Of a stretch of DNA of 28,201 nucleotides, positions 24,239 through 28,201 are shown one piece after another. This DNA comes from a virus. A program made the translations under genes and the position numbers. Location: positions 1 to 28,201 of the IMG/VR virus record IMGVR_UViG_3300035698_009858; one strand, 5' to 3'. Every line of letters begins with the position of its first letter. Positions within the stretch are counted from its first letter, which is position 1. The notes below the pieces were generated by a model that saw only the letters and a program-made list of their open reading frames with translations, ran no database searches and was not told the DNA's origin.

Positions 24239-24619
24239 ATGGCTAAAACAGGACATTTCATTCAGTCATCAACTGAAAAGGTCAGCATTTCAGTCGGCAC
24301 GGCTTTCAACTTGGGAGTCCCCGTTGTACTGGAAGACAGGCGAATGGTGCATAGCGCCATATTCGTCCACGTTGACACGATTGCAGCAGGTGCAGAAACA
24401 CTAACTATGCGAATCACGTCAGATGCAGCTGGAGACGTTACAATAATCCCTGACACAGCAGCAGGAATCTCTACAGGTATTACTACAGCGACTGATGGTA
24501 GCTGTGTGTACAAGGTTGACATTGCTATTCCTGTTGAAGATGACACTGTGCACGTGTGGCTAAAGACAGATGCTGGAACAGTGAAAGCTAGAGAAGTAAC
24601 ACTGTCTGCATGGGAGTAA
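24239..24619 (+). CDS. Small beta-rich tail/virion protein
   Basis: The product is 126 residues, beta-rich throughout, with alternating Val/Ile/Thr (AETLTMRITSDAAGDVTIIP; DTVHVWLKTDAGTV). It resembles an immunoglobulin- or jelly-roll-like domain and is probably part of the tail or a decoration. A purine-only run, GAAGAAGAAGGAGAAGAAG, lies just before the ATG and gives a strong binding site. A small hairpin, TTCTT-CGAG-AAGAA, sits at its left edge. The last residues (REVTLSAWE) echo the end of the beta set at 14.4-16.4 kb. Confidence 0.6.
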   Translation: MAKTGHFIQSSTEKVSISVGTAFNLGVPVVLEDRRMVHSAIFVHVDTIAAGAETLTMRITSDAAGDVTIIPDTAAGISTGITTATDGSCVYKVDIAIPVEDDTVHVWLKTDAGTVKAREVTLSAWE

Positions 24620-24622
24620 GTC

Positions 24623-25507
24623 ATGAGCATTAAGAACGTATTCATCAATCAAGAAGGTGGTGACGTCTCCCCAGTTAAGAAAGCTCTTACTTGGCCAGGG
24701 CCAGTCTCTGCCACGTCAGCGAAACTTCCTGCATCCTGGATTCTGAAGGATCCAAAAGGTGCTGACAAGTCTGCACTAATTGTAGGTAGCGGCAACTCCG
24801 TAAGCTTTACACCCCAGGTACACTCGGGCTTGTGGAGCCTTGAGGCCTATGATGGTAACGGCAATCTGATTCATCTTACGCTTGCTCAACTCGGTGACGA
24901 GAATGGTTGGATGACTCTCCCAGACTGGGATGACGCCAGCTGGAGTGAACATTCACAGAGCGCTCCGAACAACATCATTACTGCTCGCAGTGGCAAGAAC
25001 ATTACTATTGCTGACTTTGCCTACACCAACCCCGAACACATGGACATCCTCTACCAGCTCATCGACATTCCTATTGGTTTGAATATGGAGACTGAAGTCT
25101 ACCGTTCCGCGATTAGCGGGGTCGATGACACTTCGATTGTTATGCTTGGTGCTGGTACTAACATCGTTACTACTGCTGGAACACAAGCTGGTATGGGCGT
25201 CGAGCAGACTACTGCTGGCACTCAGAGAGCAATCCGTTTCAAAGATGCTGCTACTGCTTACATCGGTGCAGCTAATGCTACAGTCAGGCGTTGCAGATGT
25301 GACTGGGGCTTAGATTCTAACAGCCGTTCTGCTGGTGTCATCGAACAGTCTCTTACTGATGCTGGCACGTTCTTCAATGTTGCAGCTACTGTCTATGGTG
25401 GACTTGGATTCCACATTACAAAGAACTTTGGACTATGGGTTGGACGCGTAACAGCTAATGGCAACCCTTACACATTCGAAGTGACAGCAAGGATGAAGGT
25501 GTGTTAA
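24623..25507 (+). CDS. Probable tail fibre / spike protein
   Basis: The product is 294 residues, with GGGAG at the ribosome binding site. It is beta-rich with a Trp-rich middle (GWMTLPDWDDASWSEHSQS) and Gly/Thr-rich strands in the second half (TSIVMLGAGTNIVTTAG). This composition and late position next to lysis genes are typical of receptor-binding fibres, but there are no collagen repeats or known spike motifs. The first 80 residues look like a small immunoglobulin-like domain that may be the attachment part. Host receptor unknown. Confidence 0.5.
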   Translation: MSIKNVFINQEGGDVSPVKKALTWPGPVSATSAKLPASWILKDPKGADKSALIVGSGNSVSFTPQVHSGLWSLEAYDGNGNLIHLTLAQLGDENGWMTLPDWDDASWSEHSQSAPNNIITARSGKNITIADFAYTNPEHMDILYQLIDIPIGLNMETEVYRSAISGVDDTSIVMLGAGTNIVTTAGTQAGMGVEQTTAGTQRAIRFKDAATAYIGAANATVRRCRCDWGLDSNSRSAGVIEQSLTDAGTFFNVAATVYGGLGFHITKNFGLWVGRVTANGNPYTFEVTARMKVC

Positions 25508-25508
25508 A

Positions 25509-25691
25509 ATGATTAAGGGCCTACCAATCAAGAATATTGCTGATGAATCTACAGATGTCGTGATGACATATGACTCTGAGTCTAACGAGATTCAGTTGTC
25601 TAATGGCAGCTGGGACGCAGCTGACAAGTGGGAAGTGGATGATGACACCACTGCAGCACTCATTGAATATTTCATCGCCGAGTTGCCATAA
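25509..25691 (+). CDS. Small acidic hypothetical protein
   Basis: The product is 60 residues, acidic, with one Trp pair (GSWDAADKWEVDDD). It starts two bases after the fibre gene stop, with AAGGTG upstream. It is compact with a beta-like start and a C-terminal helix (ALIEYFIAEL). It may be a fibre chaperone or a small tail protein, by position alone. Confidence 0.6.
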   Translation: MIKGLPIKNIADESTDVVMTYDSESNEIQLSNGSWDAADKWEVDDDTTAALIEYFIAELP

Positions 25692-25694
25692 ATC

Positions 25695-26096
25695 ATGAAC
25701 AGCAAACGTAAAAGAGACGTCCGAGATTTCACGCTTACTCTGCTTATTTTGTGCCTGATCTCAATGATGATGCCAGGGATTGCCTTTGGTGCTGAGGCAG
25801 TGGTTGTAGAATCTTGGTATAACACCGTAAACTGGACGAACGTAATTGTGACAATGTTGGGAGGAACCGGGCTGTTTGGCGCCATCAAGTATATTTTAGA
25901 TTACCGACTAGGAAATAGAAAAATGGACGTTGATGAGTCTACAGTTCTCAGACAGGAAATGAAGGAGCTCCTTGACCGAATGCAAGCCGAAGTCAACGGT
26001 CTGCGTAGGCGTGTCCATGATCTGGAGATGTGTCTGTCGGAGAACGACATCCCTATTCCGTTTCATACTGGCGGCTGCAAACTAGAGAGCTCGTGA
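25695..26096 (+). CDS. Membrane protein with coiled coil, holin candidate
   Basis: The product is 133 residues. Basic N-terminus MNSKRKRDVRD, first hydrophobic segment about residues 12-33 (LTLLILCLISMM), second about 48-68 (VIVTMLGGTGLFGAIKYIL), then a charged coiled coil (80-113) and a Cys-containing tail. The first segment could be a signal-anchor or a cleaved signal (IAFGAEA). Two membrane passes plus a coiled coil and location beside the endolysin suggest a holin, or a holin-linked factor. The ribosome binding site is poor, so it may rely on coupling to the previous gene. It converges with, and overlaps by 15 bases, the minus-strand anti-defence gene. Confidence 0.5.
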   Translation: MNSKRKRDVRDFTLTLLILCLISMMMPGIAFGAEAVVVESWYNTVNWTNVIVTMLGGTGLFGAIKYILDYRLGNRKMDVDESTVLRQEMKELLDRMQAEVNGLRRRVHDLEMCLSENDIPIPFHTGGCKLESS

Positions 26097-26276
26097 AATA
26101 GCTTTGTTGTCACACATAATGTTCTCTTCTAGTTTGGTAAGAGCAAGAGATTGCTCTCTACTCTTGGGACTTAGAAGCACAATCAGATCAGCAAGGTGCT
26201 TCGCTATTTCACGAAGAGTGTTGACTTGTTCGATCTGAATGTCGTTGAGTGGGACTGAATCAAATGCTGTAGTCAT
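26082..26276 (-). CDS. Acb2/Tad1-family anti-defence protein candidate
   Basis: The product is 64 residues, all helical. Residues 35-62 (LSPKSREQSLALTKLEE, then NKAISR) match the signature I recall for the Acb2/Tad1 hairpin family (S-R-E-x-S-L-A-x-T-K-L-E-E, then a short spacer and AI). Known members bind the cyclic nucleotides made by CBASS or Thoeris and so act as sponges that protect the phage. A Trp often found after the LEE segment is replaced here by Cys-Asp (IMCDNKAI), which could affect ligand choice. Its ATG overlaps the endolysin stop (ATGA). The family call is by eye, and which signal is bound is unknown. Confidence 0.6.
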   Translation of the reverse strand: MTTAFDSVPLNDIQIEQVNTLREIAKHLADLIVLLSPKSREQSLALTKLEENIMCDNKAISRAL

Positions 26277-26968
26277 GATGTGAATTCCCTGGGTAGTGCG
26301 GCTTTGATTGCTTCAAAGATGAAGTCAGATTCAGCGCCTTGTGTGCATGTGTCTGACATGAAGCGAGCGTCCTTGTAGTTGCTCATAAATCCAATCTCAG
26401 TTGTAATGGCTGGCATCTTAGTCTTTGTCATCATCGACCATTCTCTCTTTACTAGACAGGAAGCGGGTCGTTCGGGCCACTTAGCCCACGATTCATCGAT
26501 GCGCTTGGCATGAATGTTTGTAGCAATCTCATGTGAGCGGTACGTCTGAGCAAAGACTCCAGCAATGCGTTCAGACTCTGAGCCAGCGTTGGTTCCGATT
26601 CCAAACATGGCACCTGAAGTGTTGTTGCCCTCGCCGCGTCCCGTGTTGCTAGAATCTAGCAGGTTATGATGAATCGACACCATAAGCGTAATCCCATGAG
26701 CCTCGTTAACGTTCCGTATACGCTGATTCAGGGAAACGTTGTCTTCTGTTAGTCCATGGGTGAGGAGAATCTTCTCATCGACAAATTCTCCAGACACCAC
26801 ATCGAAGACTCGAGTCTTGCATGACGTCGACAAAAGATTCATGACACGCTTAGCAATTTGTCTGTTGACCAACCATTCATCGACTGTGAAGTCGTCATGG
26901 TTGCTGAACGTGTAATGCTTTATGCCTTTCTCAGGCAGCCCATGTCCAAAATCTATTGCTAACGTCAT
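26273..26968 (-). CDS. N-acetylmuramoyl-L-alanine amidase (Amidase_3), endolysin
   Basis: Cuts the amide bond between muramic acid and the peptide of peptidoglycan to release progeny. 231 residues, single domain, no signal peptide. Amidase_3 landmarks are AIDFGHG (4-10, zinc ligand H9), VDEW (E31, second zinc ligand), the NQRIRNVNE helix, SIHHN (99-102, H100 zinc ligand), and TTEIGFMSN (189-197, E191 catalytic). All expected residues are present. It begins with an ATGA overlap on a 47-residue gene and ends overlapping the Acb2-like gene. Cytoplasmic location means it relies on a holin to reach the wall. Confidence 0.9.
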   Translation of the reverse strand: MTLAIDFGHGLPEKGIKHYTFSNHDDFTVDEWLVNRQIAKRVMNLLSTSCKTRVFDVVSGEFVDEKILLTHGLTEDNVSLNQRIRNVNEAHGITLMVSIHHNLLDSSNTGRGEGNNTSGAMFGIGTNAGSESERIAGVFAQTYRSHEIATNIHAKRIDESWAKWPERPASCLVKREWSMMTKTKMPAITTEIGFMSNYKDARFMSDTCTQGAESDFIFEAIKAALPREFTS

Positions 26969-27108
26969 TTCTTGTCCGCGTCGTATGGCTTGACTCTCAG
27001 GTCTATATACCGAGCAGCTGCTAAGCGCTCTCTGTTAGATTCTGTGATGCACGAGAACTGAATAGGTGTGGTTACTAGGGTGCTGCTCTGAGAAGTCATA
27101 GGATTCAT
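26965..27108 (-). CDS. Small coupled gene between spanin-like and endolysin
   Basis: A 47-residue frame starts at the ATG at 27108, overlapping the preceding stop (ATGA), and ends by the same kind of 4-base overlap with the endolysin start. The two overlaps and lack of other coding content in the gap make it likely a real gene. The product is hydrophilic (MNPMTSQSS..., then NRERLAAARYIDLRV), with no membrane segment and one Cys. Role unknown; it may assist lysis control. Confidence 0.6.
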   Translation of the reverse strand: MNPMTSQSSTLVTTPIQFSCITESNRERLAAARYIDLRVKPYDADKK

Positions 27109-27740
27109 CGTAGAGTACCAGCCAATTTAACTGAGGAGGCTGTTGTTCCAATGCCTGCTACTGCTCCCGCAGCAAACCAAAGCCAAGGTCGGTGCTTCTT
27201 TGCCTTGTCTAGTTGTATAGCCTGAGTGGAACTGTCTAGCAAAATCGGTTCTGTATTCAGGGAGGACAAAGCAAATACCTTGACGGCGACATCTTTGTCT
27301 TGAATCTCGGTGCGGATGTCAAAACTAGTCTGCGGTGTGATGAAATTGTGTGTACCGTTATATGTATAACGTCCTGCCACAAAGCCATTGTCCCAGACAA
27401 AATCATATGTGAAGTCATCTGGCATCTGTTCAACGACAGTAGTTGTCTCTACTTCCTTGACTACGACCTTTGTAGTCACCACATATTGCGGCTTAGACAG
27501 AATAATCGGCTCACTGTGCTCACGAGCGTATTTGCGTAGAGACATGTTCTCAGCCTCGATCAATTCTGCATCGTGAGCTGAAGCTAAGGCTACATTCAGT
27601 CGGCTTTCTAGTTCTTCTATTTGGTTGTCATGCTGATGAGAGCTGACGCATGATTTGATCATCATACTAGCAAACAGCGCGGCAATAGCACACCATGTGC
27701 CATATTTCAGTTTGTCGTTTAGAAGCATGCTAGCACCCAC
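27105..27740 (-). CDS. Membrane-spanning, spanin-like protein
   Basis: Up to 211 residues from the GTG at 27740, or 207 from the ATG at 27728; neither has a strong ribosome binding site. N-terminal hydrophobic segment (WCAIAALFASMM, about 16-27), a coiled-coil-like stretch (about 38-72), a beta-rich periplasmic-like middle, and a C-terminal hydrophobic segment (WLWFAAGAVAGIG, about 186-198). This two-anchor, coiled-coil plan resembles unimolecular spanins or membrane tethers that join inner and outer membrane at lysis. It precedes the endolysin in the minus-strand cluster. Function inferred from layout only. Confidence 0.5.
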   Translation of the reverse strand: MGASMLLNDKLKYGTWCAIAALFASMMIKSCVSSHQHDNQIEELESRLNVALASAHDAELIEAENMSLRKYAREHSEPIILSKPQYVVTTKVVVKEVETTTVVEQMPDDFTYDFVWDNGFVAGRYTYNGTHNFITPQTSFDIRTEIQDKDVAVKVFALSSLNTEPILLDSSTQAIQLDKAKKHRPWLWFAAGAVAGIGTTASSVKLAGTLR

Positions 27741-27820
27741 GATGCTGCTTCAATGATGCCGATCAATGTGAAGCTAGAAACCACAGCAAGGGTGAGAGTA
27801 GTGATGATGTATTTGAGCAT
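27719..27820 (-). CDS. Tiny membrane peptide
   Basis: 33 residues, from ATG 27820 to TAA 27719-27721, almost entirely hydrophobic (IITTLTLAVVSSFTLIGII), with Cys next to the last residue. AGGA lies 13 bases upstream. Its end overlaps the start region of the spanin-like gene, so the two may be coupled. A tiny single-span peptide in a lysis cluster could be a holin partner or pinholin-like factor, but this is inference. Confidence 0.45.
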   Translation of the reverse strand: MLKYIITTLTLAVVSSFTLIGIIEAASWVLACF

Positions 27821-27867
27821 GATGTTGAGTATGTCCTATGTGAAGTTTGCTGTTTGTTGTTCAGTCA

Positions 27868-28201
27868 TTAGAAAATCTCCTTGATTTTGAGAGCAATTGG
27901 GTTGTTAGTAAGTCGTTCATATTCTTCACAAACAGCGATTAGCTCCTCTTCGGAAGGAGCAGAAGAGAGGATCATGCCGTCAAAGCTGAAGACATGAGTC
28001 GTGTAGCCCAGCGTTTTGAAGATTTGTGACAGAGTAGCCACCTTCTCGGTCTCCATTGCGAAGAGGATGTGAGCCAATTTCTTGCCCCATGTGGCTACTT
28101 GTCTATAAGGCAGAGAGGCGGTCTGGGGAATCTTGTTTGCGTATTTTTTGATGATGTTCTGTACGTTCTTCAATTCAGAGATTGTCTGCTTTGCACCAAA
28201 A
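27868..28201 (-). CDS. TV-Pol-like polymerase, C-terminal part (5' end beyond window)
   Basis: Same gene as the one running from 1052 to base 1, seen from the other end of the contig. It holds the motif C-like FSFDGMIL and the true C-terminus (ALKIKEIF, stop at 27868-27870). The frame is open to the right edge and continues in register into the left copy, so joining the ends gives one 355-residue protein. Compared with the left copy it differs in the segment SEEELIAV versus SKEEIQSV and at two single positions (Ala to Thr). The stop overlaps a tiny 10-codon frame starting TAATG at 27868. Confidence 0.6.
   Translation of the reverse strand, partial: FGAKQTISELKNVQNIIKKYANKIPQTASLPYRQVATWGKKLAHILFAMETEKVATLSQIFKTLGYTTHVFSFDGMILSSAPSEEELIAVCEEYERLTNNPIALKIKEIF
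27884..28201. repeat. Right copy of terminal overlap repeat
   Basis: Matches bases 1-318 with 11 substitutions. See the left copy. Differences cluster at 27936-27952, which corresponds to 53-69. Confidence 0.85.

Noticed and set aside
1-28201. CRISPR arrays, tRNA genes, insertion sequences, phage RNA polymerase or T7-type promoters
   Set aside because: No regularly spaced repeats, cloverleaf-like sequences, transposase motifs, single-subunit RNA polymerase motifs or repeated phage promoter sequences were seen on either strand.

Overview
The window looks like a nearly complete genome of a short-tailed (podovirus-type) bacteriophage, about 27.9 kb once its overlapping ends are merged. The evidence is a full virion assembly module in canonical order (small and large terminase, portal, scaffold, coat, decoration, adaptor, tail nozzle, internal virion proteins, fibres, lysis), no tape-measure gene, no ribosomal or tRNA genes, and tight Shine-Dalgarno-led or overlapping genes. 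The host cannot be named from the sequence. No integrase, excisionase or recognisable repressor was seen, so a lytic lifestyle is the simplest reading.

The first 318 bases and last 318 bases are the same sequence with 11 differences, nine of them packed into 17 bases. The alignment covers the whole possible end overlap, so the contig is probably circular or terminally redundant, with its two ends drawn from slightly different genomes. Joining the ends completes one minus-strand gene of 355 codons. It has three motifs that resemble the polymerase core of superfamily-A/TV-Pol enzymes. It is the only replication-type protein visible.

Layout. (1) 1-3293, accessory and replication: the TV-Pol-like gene (minus), a PD-(D/E)XK nuclease-like gene (plus), a small acidic gene (minus) with a probable frameshift near its start, a zinc-knuckle gene (plus) broken by a 14-base tandem duplication, and two unknown minus-strand genes. 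(2) 3294-10612, packaging and head: terminase subunits, portal, two zinc-ribbon proteins, an unknown acidic protein, a scaffold candidate, coat protein, an intrinsic terminator with a UUCG loop, and a decoration candidate. (3) 10613-18672, adaptor, nozzle, three beta-rich structural proteins of similar size, and two internal virion proteins. (4) 18673-23844, one very large virion protein of 1723 residues. (5) 23845-25691, a gap with mutually exclusive hairpins, then small tail or fibre proteins. (6) 25695-27868, lysis: a plus-strand membrane protein with a coiled coil, converging on a minus-strand cluster. That cluster reads (from right to left) tiny membrane peptide, spanin-like protein, 47-residue protein, Amidase_3 endolysin, and an Acb2/Tad1-like anti-defence protein, with ATGA-type overlaps through much of it.

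How it works together: plus-strand genes build the particle, package the DNA and carry the ejection proteins. The minus-strand cluster crossing the end junction combines replication (TV-Pol-like), lysis and a likely sponge for bacterial cyclic-nucleotide immune signals. Points most worth checking are the TV-Pol-like enzyme as the sole replication protein, the Acb2/Tad1-like gene, the dispersed hairpin element found near 2.35 kb and 23.9 kb, the two frame-disrupted genes at 1.9-2.4 kb, and several very small coupled genes.
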